Source of the DNA: Pseudomonadota bacterium
Lineage (GTDB): Bacteria; Desulfobacterota; Desulfobulbia; Desulfobulbales; JAGXFP01
Assembly (NCBI GenBank): GCA_018823285.1
Contig: JAHJIQ010000018.1
Span: forward strand, 1 to 64,000
Direction: 5' to 3'
DNA: 64,000 nt
Part shown: one piece after another, positions 1-8,960 of the stretch
Layout of the letters: each line of letters starts with the position of its first letter
How positions within the stretch are numbered: position 1 is the first letter of the stretch
Made by a program: the position numbers and the translations under genes
Notes under the pieces: model-generated
What the model was told of the DNA's origin: nothing
The model's input: the letters and a program-made list of their open reading frames with translations, nothing else
Database searches by the model: none

Positions 1-2
1 AT

Positions 3-611
3 TTCATTGATTTAAAAGAGCCGGATACGGTAGGCGCCAAGGAAGTGAAAGAGTATCTCGAATATCTGGCAACGCGGCGAGAGGTGGCCGGCAACACCCA
101 GCGACAGGCCTTGAATGCCATAGTCTTTCTGTATGCCAAGGTTCTGGAGAAACCACTTGGCGATATCGGCGCTTATGCAAAACCCAAGAAGCCCCAGCGA
201 CTCCCGGTGGTGTTTACACATGACGAAGTGGATCTGGTGCTTGAGTCACTCGAAGGAACCATGGGCCTGATGGCCGGGCTGTTATATGGGAGCGGCTTAC
301 GACACATGGAGTGTGTCCGTTTGCGAGTCAAGGACATTGATTTTGCCAGACAACAGCTCCTGGTTCGCGGTAAGGGCGGCAAGGACCGGTTGACGGTCTT
401 ATCTGAACGTTTTAATGAGCCTCTTCAGGAACATCTCCTGAGGGTCAAGGAACTCCACAATGCCGATCTAAAAAATGGCTATGGTAAAGGGGTCAGATCT
501 TTGCTTGACTCTTGCTTGTTTACCACCTTTTGCGCCGCAGTCCTTTTTGCAATCCGGAGGCATCTTGCTCAATTTGCAGTCAACATATTTTCAAAAAGTG
601 TTGCTGCTTAA
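3..611 (+). pseudogene. Integron-type tyrosine recombinase, cut at 5' by window edge and truncated at 3'
   Basis: The frame is open from the window edge, so the N-terminus lies outside. The visible part carries the SAM-like core-binding domain and the start of the catalytic domain, with the box I arginine in LLYGSGLRHME followed by LRVKDIDF and GKGGKDR, a spacing and wording typical of integron integrases (IntI). Homology appears to stop near ADLKNGYGKG. The last roughly 38 residues look unrelated, and the IntI-specific insert, the box II HxxR and the catalytic tyrosine are all missing. The protein therefore cannot be a complete recombinase. The junction (about position 490) coincides with a GGGGTCAGATCTTTGCTT stretch, which suggests that foreign DNA or a deletion replaced the 3' half. 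No attC sites were recognised nearby. The truncation is clear. The IntI assignment rather than another tyrosine recombinase is likely but not certain. Confidence 0.75.
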
Positions 612-745
612 ACGGCTTCTTTCTGTTGTTATATAAGATGCGTAAGATTTGTGCCGTAATTTTTCGGGAGACGATCTAACAAAAAAAGAGTGAACGAAAA
701 TCCATTGTTTGGGGAAGAGAGACGGGGGGCTTTCCGGGCAGAGGT

Positions 746-1468
746 TCAAAGGATTATTTTCCACTTGCGGCCTGCTTTCAGGTAGTCGTTCAAGGTCCGG
801 AAGCCGTACTCCCGCATCTTTTTGACCAGGAAAAGAAAGAGATAGGCAGTCTGCAGGGAATCCTGCAGGGCATTGTGCTCGGTGAATATCGGCAGGTTGA
901 ATTCGCGGCTCAGGGCATTCAGGGTATAGGCGCCATGGATGTTGCTGTGGTCGTAATAATGGCCGTGTTTCGATTCGTTGTAGGCCATGGCCAGGCGCAT
1001 GGTGTCGAGATACGGGGTTTTCAGGGCGCCTCCGAACAGTTTGGTGGTGGCCTTGTTGATGAAATCCAGGTCCAGGCGGGTGTAATGCCCGATCTGGACG
1101 GCTTCACCGCAGAAATCGATGAACTCCGGCAATACTTCCGCGAGCGGCCGGGCCGCGATCAGTTTGCCGGGGGTGAGCCGGTGGATCAGGGTGCTTGGGG
1201 TATGGGCGTCTTTTTCCGGTCTGACCAGGGAATAGAATGTGCAGGCACACTGGATCTGCAGGTTGCGGATCTTGACCGCCCCGATCGCAACGATCTCGTC
1301 TTTATTGAGGTCAAACCCGGAGAGTTCCGTGTCGAAAACCACGAAATCATAGTCCTGGAGTGGCAGGTCTTTATTGAAATTACGAAAGTACTCCTGACTG
1401 CGGGCGATCAGCGGATGGACGCCGGTTGATTTTCTCCCGAACAGCTTGGCAATCTTTGAAAAATCCAT
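746..1468 (-). CDS. DnaQ-family 3'-5' exonuclease
   Basis: A 240-residue protein of the DEDDh exonuclease fold, like the proofreading subunit of DNA polymerase III or an RNase T-like enzyme. Exo I is visible as FDTELSGF (Asp and Glu, about residues 44-50), Exo II as IGHYTRLDLDFIN, and Exo III as HNALQDSLQTAYLFL with the catalytic His and Asp. There is no polymerase or BRCT domain, so it is a stand-alone nuclease that should hydrolyse single-stranded 3' ends with two metal ions. Its start lies 3 bases after the stop of the upstream DUF294 protein, so the two are almost certainly cotranscribed. Pairing of a DnaQ-like exonuclease with a CBS/DUF294 protein recurs in proteobacteria, but the joint function is not established. 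Substrate is unknown. Confidence 0.85.
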   Translation of the reverse strand: MDFSKIAKLFGRKSTGVHPLIARSQEYFRNFNKDLPLQDYDFVVFDTELSGFDLNKDEIVAIGAVKIRNLQIQCACTFYSLVRPEKDAHTPSTLIHRLTPGKLIAARPLAEVLPEFIDFCGEAVQIGHYTRLDLDFINKATTKLFGGALKTPYLDTMRLAMAYNESKHGHYYDHSNIHGAYTLNALSREFNLPIFTEHNALQDSLQTAYLFLFLVKKMREYGFRTLNDYLKAGRKWKIIL

Positions 1469-1471
1469 TTT

Positions 1472-3397
1472 TCACTGTTCCGCCAGGTGAAATTCTTTGC
1501 TGAGGAAATCCTGCAGCCGGCCGATGACGGCAAATGCCTCTTTCAGGGTCTGTCGTTCAAGGTCGGTGAGGTCTTTGGGGTTGATATAGTTGTCCGGTTC
1601 CTGACCGGTCTCCATCATCTGCAACTGGTGGATCAGGCGCAGGTGCATCAGGAATTCATACGCCTCGATGATTTCGTTGCAGAGCCCCTGGGGCAGATAC
1701 TGGTTTTCCTGCAGGAGGTTCAGGCGGGCAAGGGTGTTGGTCTCGGTGATCCCGTGCTTGAGTGACATCAGGCGGGCGAAATCGACGATGAAGACCAGGC
1801 CTCTGGTCTTGAGATCGAAGGTGTTCTTGTGTTCGCCATCCTTTTCGACGATGAAATTCTTGAAAAACGACAGGGGCGGGCGGGAGGAAAGACAGCTTTT
1901 TGCCAGCCAGAGCTGGAAGATATCAGATTTGCGGGCGGTTCGGGTGATTTCATCTCTGAGCGCCTCGGCCATCCCGTTGTCGCCGAAACCCGCCTTGAAA
2001 TCGAAAAAGATCATTGACTTGAGAACGCTCTCCGGGGTGGGGGTCCGGCACCATTTCTGGAAGTAGCCGCTCCATACCGGAAAGGGCTGGCGCAGTTCCG
2101 GGTTGGAGGCCATGATGTTTCCCGGGCAGAGCGGATAGCCGCACTTGACGAGATGCTCGATCGCGCGTTCCGAGAAAGGTCTGAAGTACTCTTCCGCCTG
2201 GTCCTTCAGGGTCGGATCTTCCGGGGCGCCGTAGATGATCGCGTTGTCCTGATCGGTCTTGAAAGTCTGTTCCCTGCGGCCCTCGCTGCCCAGCAGCAGC
2301 CAGGCCCAGGGGACCGGGGCCCGGCCGAATTCCTCCTGCAGCAGGGAGAGCATCCGGTCTAAAACATGGTCGTTGAGCACGGCGATCATTCTGGTGATAT
2401 TGTTGGCCTTCGCCCCTTCTTCGATCAAGGAGCGTACCACCTGCGGAATCTTCCTGGCCAGAGGGTAGAGGCCTTCAATCTTCTTCTGGGCGAGAATTTC
2501 GCGAAACAGGTACAGGGGGGAGGTGCCCTGGGTCACCATGATATCGTGGGTGGTGATCATCCTGATGATTTTGCCGTTCTGTTCGATGGCCAGATGATGG
2601 ATCTTGGTCTTGATCATCTTCAGCAGGGCGTCGAAACAGACGGCCTGGCTGGAGATGGTCTGTACGGGAGAGGCCATGATCGCAGAAACCGGGGTTTTGA
2701 AATCTATGCCTTTGGCGACCACCTTGCTGCGGATATCCTTGTCGGTAACGATGCCGCTGATCTCACCCCGGCTGTCGGTCAACAGCAGTGAGCCGATCAT
2801 GTTCTCGGACATGATGATTGCCGCTTCCTGGACCGTGGTGCTCTCCGGAGCCTGATAGAGGTTGCCTTTGGCGACATCTCCGACCTGGGCGCTGAACAGG
2901 TAGAGCGCGCCATCGGTCCGGGGGGCCATCTTGTGCTGGCGGACCTCGGAATAGACCAGACCGGCCATCTTGGCCGACATGGTGCGGAGGTAATACTGGG
3001 AAACGGCGGGATTTGAGTCGAGCAGATCGAGAAAATCCTGCTTTTCGAACAGAAAACAGAAGGTGTCGTCTATCGTTTCAATATTCAGGTTGGCCCTGGT
3101 TCCCTGGATCAGCGGCAACGCGCCGAAATATTCACCGACCCCCCGATAATCCTTGAGCGTCTGGGTGTCGCCCTCTGTCCGGTAGGTTTTGATCCCGCCC
3201 TGCTGGATCACATACAGATGGGAAACTTCCGTCTCTCCCTGGCGGAAGATCAGGGTTCCTTTGGGGTAAAAATCAATGGTGCATCTTCTCGCCAGTTTTG
3301 AAAGGGCCGCGGGATCGAGGTCCTTGAAGGGAAGAATCTCGGTAAGGAAGGCGAGGGCCACATTCGCCGGCACCTCATTTGTTTCATCTTTAGCCAT
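1472..3397 (-). CDS. Cyclic-nucleotide-binding, CBS-pair, DUF294 putative nucleotidyltransferase
   Basis: A 641-residue cytoplasmic signalling protein. Domains in order: a cNMP-binding (CAP-like) fold, about residues 20-140, with YPKGTLIFRQGE and GEYFGALPLI; a CBS pair, about 175-300, with IGSLLLTDSRGEISGIVTDKD; then a DUF294 putative nucleotidyltransferase related to the GlnD N-terminus, with WLLLGSEGRREQTFKTDQDN, where the G-S and D-x-D pattern is the expected metal site; and a C-terminal DUF294_C helical domain. Ligand binding to the first two domains presumably controls the transferase; the acceptor is unknown. Its start overlaps the end of the upstream small membrane protein by 8 bases, and it is followed after 3 bases by the exonuclease, forming a three-gene unit. 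Family members are usually 600-650 residues, so it looks complete. Confidence 0.88.
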   Translation of the reverse strand: MAKDETNEVPANVALAFLTEILPFKDLDPAALSKLARRCTIDFYPKGTLIFRQGETEVSHLYVIQQGGIKTYRTEGDTQTLKDYRGVGEYFGALPLIQGTRANLNIETIDDTFCFLFEKQDFLDLLDSNPAVSQYYLRTMSAKMAGLVYSEVRQHKMAPRTDGALYLFSAQVGDVAKGNLYQAPESTTVQEAAIIMSENMIGSLLLTDSRGEISGIVTDKDIRSKVVAKGIDFKTPVSAIMASPVQTISSQAVCFDALLKMIKTKIHHLAIEQNGKIIRMITTHDIMVTQGTSPLYLFREILAQKKIEGLYPLARKIPQVVRSLIEEGAKANNITRMIAVLNDHVLDRMLSLLQEEFGRAPVPWAWLLLGSEGRREQTFKTDQDNAIIYGAPEDPTLKDQAEEYFRPFSERAIEHLVKCGYPLCPGNIMASNPELRQPFPVWSGYFQKWCRTPTPESVLKSMIFFDFKAGFGDNGMAEALRDEITRTARKSDIFQLWLAKSCLSSRPPLSFFKNFIVEKDGEHKNTFDLKTRGLVFIVDFARLMSLKHGITETNTLARLNLLQENQYLPQGLCNEIIEAYEFLMHLRLIHQLQMMETGQEPDNYINPKDLTDLERQTLKEAFAVIGRLQDFLSKEFHLAEQ

Positions 3398-3884
3398 TGG
3401 TGGGAGCCTTTTCGGGTGATTTGAGCCGCTCCTTCTTCGGGAACATCTTCAGGTAGAGAAATCCGGACAGAAACAGGATGACCCCGAGGAGCACTACTTC
3501 AAGCAATCGGTGGTTTTCAGGCTGAAAAAGGGAGAGGAAGGAAAGGACGAAGAGGTACAGAAAACCGGTGCGGCGAAAGCGAAGAATTTTTTTCAGGAGG
3601 TAGACATTGATCATCGGCACCACCATGGCGAGAAAAAATAGATAGTTGATCTGGCCGATGGCCACCGCCGCGAAGAGTTTCATCCCGGTCATGATTACCA
3701 GAAGAGCGCACAATGGCAGGTTGAGCAGTAAAAAAGCCCGGCGGTTTTTAAGGGTCGGCAGATCATTGAGGAGAAAGACCAGTTCTTCCTGGTTTTCGGT
3801 CTCTTTCAGGTTCCGCCAGACCTGGTCCTTGGTTTTGCCCTCCCCCAGGAGGTGTTCGATCTTGTCGAGCAATGTTTTTTCCAT
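3390..3884 (-). CDS. Small membrane protein, first gene of the DUF294 unit
   Basis: A 164-residue protein I do not recognise. The first 45 residues are soluble and charged (MEKTLLDKIEHLLGEGKTKD), resembling a short helical regulatory segment. Four hydrophobic helices follow (about residues 49-68, 74-95, 105-120 and 127-145), and the tail is short, basic and cytoplasmic. It overlaps the start of the cNMP/CBS/DUF294 gene by 8 bases, which points to translational coupling and a shared task, perhaps membrane sensing or anchoring for that protein. DUF294/CBS proteins often sit beside a small membrane protein or a sodium:solute symporter, so an accessory role is a fair guess only. Confidence 0.75.
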   Translation of the reverse strand: MEKTLLDKIEHLLGEGKTKDQVWRNLKETENQEELVFLLNDLPTLKNRRAFLLLNLPLCALLVIMTGMKLFAAVAIGQINYLFFLAMVVPMINVYLLKKILRFRRTGFLYLFVLSFLSLFQPENHRLLEVVLLGVILFLSGFLYLKMFPKKERLKSPEKAPTNG

Positions 3885-3909
3885 CTGATTTCGATATCCT
3901 TAATAAATA

Positions 3910-5235
3910 TTATGATCGTGCTGCAGTGTGCTGGAAATCAAAAGACTTGTCAACCAGCTCCGGAGACGGCCTGCCGAAAAGGAAACCTTGGGCGTACGGA
4001 ACACCGAGTTCGACAAGCTTTTCGTATTCCTCTCCGGTTTCAACCCCTTCGGCAATGATCTCCGAGTTCAACCCCCTGGCAAGGGCAACCAGAGAGGCGA
4101 CAATCTTCTGCTTGATAAAACTTTTGTCCACGCCTCTCACAAAAGAGATGTCGATCTTCATGAAACCGGGATTTAATTCCATGACCCGCTCCAGATCGGA
4201 GTATCCGGTGCCGATATCATCGGTGGCCTGAACAATCCCGATATCCTTGTAATCCTGCAGCGCACTCCTGAACAGATCATAATTGTCGATGGCCAGCCTC
4301 TCGCTCACCTCGAAGACGACATTTTCCGGTTTGATCTTCAGATCGGCAAGCAGCTCCTTCAGGTAGGTGCCGCGAAACTCGGGATCGTGAATGGTCATGG
4401 TCAGGGTGTTGACGAAGATCTTTCGGTCTGTTTCCACATGACGGATGGTTTCAAGGGCGATCTTACGGCACAACCGGTCAAGTTCAAATGAAAGGCCGCA
4501 TTCGCTCGCCACGACAAAGAGAAGCTGGGGGGTGTAAAATTCGGAGTGTTCAGGCCCCCGCGAAAGCGCTTCGTATCCTATGATCTCAAGGTCCGGCAGG
4601 GAGACAATCGGCTGGAAGACGGTATGGATGTTTTCTTCAATAATTATTTTCTGCAGGTTGAAGCGGCTTGAGTAGTCGTGCTTGAGGGTCATGAACTCAC
4701 CCATCTTCTTGGCACTGCTGACCAGCTGGGTAATCAGACGCAGATTGCTGACCATCGGGTTGTTGATGACCAGGGCATATCCTATTGAGGGCCTCGCATA
4801 CTCCTTGAGGTACGGATAGAATGTTTCAAACACCTTTTTTTCGGTATGAATCCTGAGCCTTTCGGTGATGGCTTCCAGGTGCCTGAGAAGCTGGGTCCGG
4901 TGTTCTCTCGGGGCGGAAAGGAAGATGATGAAGGTGTCGACATCGAACAGATCGACGACGAAGATATCCTCGGTGCGGAGTTCTTCGGTGCGGATCTTCA
5001 GGAGGTAGTCGTTGATGAACCTGAGTAGTTCCGTGTAGATTGTGCTGCCGTACAGGTATTCGACTTTGCTGAGATGGCCGATCTGGATGGTGATGCAGGC
5101 CATATAGTGCAGATCGGTGAGAATGGTTTCGATTTCCCGGTACTTGCTGATGACCGTCGGCAAACCGAGCGCCTTGTTGAAATAAAAGCCTTCGTCGGTA
5201 TCTATTTCATGGAACATGTAGGGTTTCCGGTCCAT
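3910..5235 (-). CDS. EAL-domain protein with a degenerate GGDEF-like N-terminal domain
   Basis: A 441-residue soluble protein. Residues about 1-190 resemble a GGDEF fold but lack a recognisable GGDEF signature, so this half is probably regulatory. Residues about 205-430 are an EAL c-di-GMP phosphodiesterase domain: FQPIVSLPDLEIIGYEALSR gives the EALSR metal site, KIFVNTL the conserved Asn, VVFEVSER a metal Glu, ATDDIGTGYSDL the DD loop-6 element, MKIDISFVRG the catalytic Lys, IIAEGVET the general-base Glu, and QGFLFGRP the closing motif. All catalytic positions I can place are present, so the domain may hydrolyse c-di-GMP to pGpG. It has no membrane segment. The gene stands alone, with 425 bases of non-coding DNA upstream. 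Confidence 0.88.
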   Translation of the reverse strand: MDRKPYMFHEIDTDEGFYFNKALGLPTVISKYREIETILTDLHYMACITIQIGHLSKVEYLYGSTIYTELLRFINDYLLKIRTEELRTEDIFVVDLFDVDTFIIFLSAPREHRTQLLRHLEAITERLRIHTEKKVFETFYPYLKEYARPSIGYALVINNPMVSNLRLITQLVSSAKKMGEFMTLKHDYSSRFNLQKIIIEENIHTVFQPIVSLPDLEIIGYEALSRGPEHSEFYTPQLLFVVASECGLSFELDRLCRKIALETIRHVETDRKIFVNTLTMTIHDPEFRGTYLKELLADLKIKPENVVFEVSERLAIDNYDLFRSALQDYKDIGIVQATDDIGTGYSDLERVMELNPGFMKIDISFVRGVDKSFIKQKIVASLVALARGLNSEIIAEGVETGEEYEKLVELGVPYAQGFLFGRPSPELVDKSFDFQHTAARS

Positions 5236-5660
5236 GGCCTGGCCTCATGATCGAAGATTCCCGGGGGAGATAAGCGCTCAAAACTTCGGGCTGCGGGTTA
5301 GCTTGTAAGAGCAGAATGTGAGTCGGTCCTGTAATGACTGCTTTCATCAAATCACTCACTAAGCCAGCAGAGAGGTGCGGGGATACTCTTTTCCGCTCAC
5401 TCGTCCCCTCCTGAGGGGTGAAAGCGTATCGCCCTGCATAGTCATATTAAACACAAACCCTGTCTGCATGATTCCCTCCCGAAAAGGAACGTTCTGACAC
5501 CATTTCAGTCATGATGGAGTGGTGCCGCAATTCATTTGGGACTGTCCCCGGTAACGAAAATTCATTATACTCATTTTTCCGGTCTGTCTCGACTTTTCAG
5601 ATTTATTTTCTGCCTGAGGCTTGAAAATGGGGATTAAATGGTTGTGGTGATTGTGCTGTT
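5236..5660. other. Intergenic stretch with two inverted repeats
   Basis: This 425-base gap lies between the divergent EAL and mltA genes. I see no open frame of note. Two imperfect inverted repeats stand out: a compact hairpin CCCCT-CCTG-AGGGG at 5405-5418 nested inside GATAC (5382-5386) and GTATC (5426-5430), and CACCA (5498-5502) facing TGGTG (5520-5524). Promoters for both flanking genes must lie here, but none is clear enough to call. Confidence 0.4.
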
Positions 5661-6821
5661 ATGATTTCTACGGGCAAAAAAAATATCTGTCTTCTGCTTT
5701 GTCTGGTCATTCTGCGGGCGTTTACCGCAGTTGCCGGAGAGGATTGCTATGGAGAGGTAGTCTCCGTTGCCGACGTGCCCGGTTTTTTTGATGATCTGGC
5801 CGGGGCCGGGATTGATGAGGCGCTGGCAACAAGTCTTGAATACTACGGATCCCAGCCCCCGGAGCGGAGGTATGTCATCTGCAATCGGAGTTACCGCGCC
5901 TCGGAAATGGTGGAGACCCTGGTCGAGTTTCGCGCGGTGTATCAGCGGGTCGGGAATAGAACTGAATTGCAGGGTGCTCTGCAGGAAAAGTTTGAGCTCT
6001 GTCCTGCGGCCGGAGGCGCCGGAAGGGATGGGCGGATGCTGGTTACCGGTTATTTTGAACCGGTCGTTGCCGGCAGCCTGGTCAAAAAACCGCCCTTTGT
6101 CTATCCGGTCTACAGCGCCCCCCCTGATCTGGTTGTGCGGGGCGATGAAACCGGAAGAATCGAAAACGGTCGGCTGGTCCCTTACTGGTCACGGGCCGAA
6201 ATCGAAGAGCGTGGGGTCCTTGCCGGGCAGGAGCTGGTCTATCTCGCCGATCGGGTCGAGGCGTTTATCCTTCACGTCCAGGGGTCGGGGAAGGTGCGTC
6301 TTCGTGACGGCAGGACTCTCGATCTGCAGTTTGCGGCCAAGAACGGGCGTCCTTACCGGAGTATCGGCAAACTGCTGGTCGACCGGGGGGCAATGGATCT
6401 GGAGCAGGTGAGCCTGCCGGCAATAATCAGCTATCTGGAGGCACATCCCCGGGAAGTTGATGAGATCCTCAAATACAATGAATCCTACGTGTTTTTCCGC
6501 TGGGGAGGGGGGGGCAGGAAAGGACCTCTGGGAAGTCTCGGGAGAGTTTTGACGCCCGGCAGGTCGGTAGCCGTCGATAATGATTGCTTTGCCCCGGGGG
6601 CTCCGGCTTATCTCGAAACCAGAAAACCTCTCTTTGCTAAAGACAACCTGATCATCGGCTGGGCGCCGCTGAAACGCTTTGTCTTCAGCCATGATACCGG
6701 CTCGGCGATTAAGGGGAGCGGCAGGCTCGATCTTTTTCTGGGCGGGGGAACCCAGGCCAGGGCTGCCGCAGGAAACCTGAAGAGCCCGGGGCGGCTCTAT
6801 TTTCTGGTCAAAAAGAAATAG
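5661..6821 (+). CDS. mltA: Membrane-bound lytic transglycosylase A
   Basis: A 386-residue exported murein hydrolase that cleaves the MurNAc-GlcNAc bond to leave 1,6-anhydroMurNAc. The N-terminus (KKNICLLLCLVILRAFTAVAG) is a signal peptide. It has no obvious lipobox Cys, unlike the E. coli lipoprotein, although a Cys follows the cleavage region in GEDCYG. The MltA barrel core covers residues about 125-270 (MLVTGYFEP, VPYWSRAEIE, VEAFILHVQGSG), and the C-terminal 3D domain has the invariant acidic cluster in HDTGSAIKGSGRLDLFLG, where the catalytic Asp is expected. It is followed by a PilT-like gene after 97 bases. Together with mpl elsewhere in the window it fits peptidoglycan turnover and recycling. 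Confidence 0.92.
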   Translation: MISTGKKNICLLLCLVILRAFTAVAGEDCYGEVVSVADVPGFFDDLAGAGIDEALATSLEYYGSQPPERRYVICNRSYRASEMVETLVEFRAVYQRVGNRTELQGALQEKFELCPAAGGAGRDGRMLVTGYFEPVVAGSLVKKPPFVYPVYSAPPDLVVRGDETGRIENGRLVPYWSRAEIEERGVLAGQELVYLADRVEAFILHVQGSGKVRLRDGRTLDLQFAAKNGRPYRSIGKLLVDRGAMDLEQVSLPAIISYLEAHPREVDEILKYNESYVFFRWGGGGRKGPLGSLGRVLTPGRSVAVDNDCFAPGAPAYLETRKPLFAKDNLIIGWAPLKRFVFSHDTGSAIKGSGRLDLFLGGGTQARAAAGNLKSPGRLYFLVKKK

Positions 6822-6918
6822 TTGCCGATTGCCGCCGCTATTATGTACTATTTATTACCGTGCCGGGCAGGCAGACGGGTACCCCAGATAAACGCATATC
6901 GATGGAAAGGGATCACAG

Positions 6919-8094
6919 ATGAAGCAGCCAGATATTGATTACTGGATCGGCACCATGCTCCAGTCCTACGACCACGTTTCCGATCTTAACATCACCGCCG
7001 GTAAACCACTCCAGGTAGAAGCGGCAGGGCTCATGGAGGCTGTCCGGATCAGACCGGAAGTGAAAAAGCTCACTCCTTTCCAGGCGGAAGTTTTTGCCCT
7101 GAACCTGATTAACGGCGACCAGCGGCTGCTTGATGATCTCACCAAATACGGCTCCTGTGATCTTTCCTACCGTCTCGGGAAAGATGTGAGGTTTCGGGTC
7201 AACATCTTTTCCGGTCGGCGGAATATCTCTACCGTGCTCAGGAAGCTCGAAACCAGAATCCCGACCATCAGCGATCTCAATCTGCCGAACGCCCTCCATC
7301 GGGTCCATAAGGAGAGGAATGGTCTGATCCTGGTGACCGGGGCCACCGGTACCGGTAAATCAACTACCCTGGCGGCGATTCTTGACGAGGTCAACAAGGA
7401 ACAACCTGTTCATGTGGTGACCCTGGAGGACCCTATCGAATATGTGCATACCCATGCCACGGCGACTTTCAACCAGCGGGAACTGGGCCGTGATTTCGAT
7501 AATTTTTCCTCCGGTCTGCGGGCTGCCCTCCGGCAGGCGCCGAAAGTGATCCTGGTCGGTGAAATGCGTGACCGGGAGACTATGGAAATCGGCATGACGG
7601 CGGCTGAAACCGGCCATGTGGTGATGAGTACCCTGCATACCGTTGATGCGGGGCAGACCATCAACAGGATTCTCGGCATGTTCGAGCTGGAGGAGCAGGC
7701 CCAGGTCCGGAATCGACTTGCCGACACCATCCGTTGGATCGTCTGCCAGAGGCTGCTGCCGAAGATCGGCGGCGGGCGGATTGCGGCCATCGAAATCCTC
7801 TGTATGAACCTCAGGGTGAAAGAGCTCATCATGAATGGTGAAACCGATGAAAAGACCTTTTATGATATTATCGGCGATGGCGCGCCGGTCGGGATGATGA
7901 CCTTTGACCAGCATATCCTGCAGCTTTTCGAGAACGGCCTGATTACCGAAGCGACTGCGATCTCCTACAGTTCGAAAAGAAGTGTGGTTTCCCGGGGGAT
8001 TGATCTGGTCAAGTCCACCAGGGGCGAAGCGACCACCGGGATCAAGGGGCTGGCCATGGAAATCGGCGCCGGTCAGAAACACTCGGGGTATTAG
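6919..8094 (+). CDS. PilT/PilU-type twitching-motility ATPase
   Basis: A 391-residue hexameric secretion ATPase of the retraction-motor class. An N-terminal PAS-like domain (about residues 1-110) precedes the RecA-like core: Walker A GATGTGKSTT (about residue 141), Asp box VVTLEDPIEYVH, Walker B VILVGEMRDRETME, and His box MSTLHTVDA, all intact. It should disassemble pilin from a type IV pilus base. An SD-like GGAAAGG precedes the ATG by 9 bases. There are no other pilus genes in the window, so it is separated from its machinery. The zinc-ribbon gene follows in the same direction after 148 bases; the gap contains an 8-bp inverted repeat (8125-8132 with 8150-8157). PilT and PilU cannot be told apart with confidence here. 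Confidence 0.9.
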   Translation: MKQPDIDYWIGTMLQSYDHVSDLNITAGKPLQVEAAGLMEAVRIRPEVKKLTPFQAEVFALNLINGDQRLLDDLTKYGSCDLSYRLGKDVRFRVNIFSGRRNISTVLRKLETRIPTISDLNLPNALHRVHKERNGLILVTGATGTGKSTTLAAILDEVNKEQPVHVVTLEDPIEYVHTHATATFNQRELGRDFDNFSSGLRAALRQAPKVILVGEMRDRETMEIGMTAAETGHVVMSTLHTVDAGQTINRILGMFELEEQAQVRNRLADTIRWIVCQRLLPKIGGGRIAAIEILCMNLRVKELIMNGETDEKTFYDIIGDGAPVGMMTFDQHILQLFENGLITEATAISYSSKRSVVSRGIDLVKSTRGEATTGIKGLAMEIGAGQKHSGY

Positions 8095-8242
8095 GTTTTC
8101 GGGGGGGCTCAGGTTTCTGTTGGGCCGGGTGGCAATTGAAAAAAATCCTCCACCCGGGTTGTTCGGCTGGAGTCCACCTTAGCAGAAGTTTTTCGAAGTT
8201 CCGGCATTTTTTTCGCGAATTCCCTTTTTCCGGAGGAGAAAG

Positions 8243-8953
8243 ATGATCACCACCTGTCCCAACTGTTCGAAGGAACTCCGGTTTACCGAGAGCCAGGAAA
8301 ACAAGATCCAGGCCGCCCTGGACAGTCTCAAGTCCGGGACCCTGAAGATCAAATGCCCTCACTGCCGTGACGCCATTGAACTGCAGTCAGACGGGTCGCT
8401 GGCCGACTGGCGGGTGGATTCCGCCGAACCGACAACGAGTCGAAAGTCTCCTGAGGCGCCCAAGCCTCCGAATATCGACTGGCTGACCCAGGGAAAATTT
8501 GAAGAGGAAACTCGAATCAGGGATATGCCCAAGGCGTTGATCCTGATTGATAAGGGGCCTCTCAGAGACAAGGTGAACGGTTCGTTTGTCGAATTGTTTT
8601 ACCAGACGATCAATGTCGACAGCGTGGCTGAAGCCATTGAGCAGATGCGGACGGCGGAGTTTGTCGTGGTGGTTCTGCACAGCGGCTTTGACGGGGTCTC
8701 TCTCAAGGACTCTGAATTTCACGAGTACATGCGTAACATGCAGATGTTTAAAAGACGGTATATATTTTATGTCCTGATCGGATCCGAGTTCAAGACTCTG
8801 TACACCCTGGAAGCATTGTCATACAGTGCGAATCTGGTCATTAACGATGGGGATGTGGACTTTATGAAAAATATCTACAAGAGGGGGCGGGGGGACTACG
8901 ATGAACTGTTCGGCCCTTACATGGAAACCTTAAAAAAACATGGCCGGAAATAG
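8243..8953 (+). CDS. Zinc-ribbon protein with a degenerate receiver-like domain
   Basis: A 236-residue protein. The first 50 residues form a zinc ribbon with CPNC (residues 5-8) and CPHC (about residues 39-42), of the MJ0042 / zinc-ribbon kind. A linker rich in Pro, Ser and Glu follows. Residues about 95-225 have an alternating strand-helix pattern (KALILIDKG, AEFVVVVLHSGFDG, RRYIFYVLIGSE) that resembles a response-regulator receiver but lacks the phosphoacceptor Asp and the acidic pocket. It could be a pseudo-receiver used for protein docking. An SD of GGAGGAG lies 4 bases before the ATG. It is co-directional with the PilT-like gene, so a link to pilus control is possible but unproven. Confidence 0.7.
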   Translation: MITTCPNCSKELRFTESQENKIQAALDSLKSGTLKIKCPHCRDAIELQSDGSLADWRVDSAEPTTSRKSPEAPKPPNIDWLTQGKFEEETRIRDMPKALILIDKGPLRDKVNGSFVELFYQTINVDSVAEAIEQMRTAEFVVVVLHSGFDGVSLKDSEFHEYMRNMQMFKRRYIFYVLIGSEFKTLYTLEALSYSANLVINDGDVDFMKNIYKRGRGDYDELFGPYMETLKKHGRK

Positions 8954-8960
8954 GTTTTTT

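Noticed and set aside
3..611. Functional XerC/XerD recombinase
   Set aside because: The catalytic box II and tyrosine are missing and the C-terminus is unrelated.
5370..5440. c-di-GMP-I (GEMM) riboswitch on the minus strand upstream of the EAL gene
   Set aside because: The expected GEMM core (CACGCA...GGGACGCAAAG with tetraloop-receptor pattern) is not present; only generic hairpins are seen.
8125..8157. Terminator after the PilT-like gene
   Set aside because: An 8-bp stem exists (CCGGGTGG with CCACCCGG), but the loop is 17 bases and no T-run follows.
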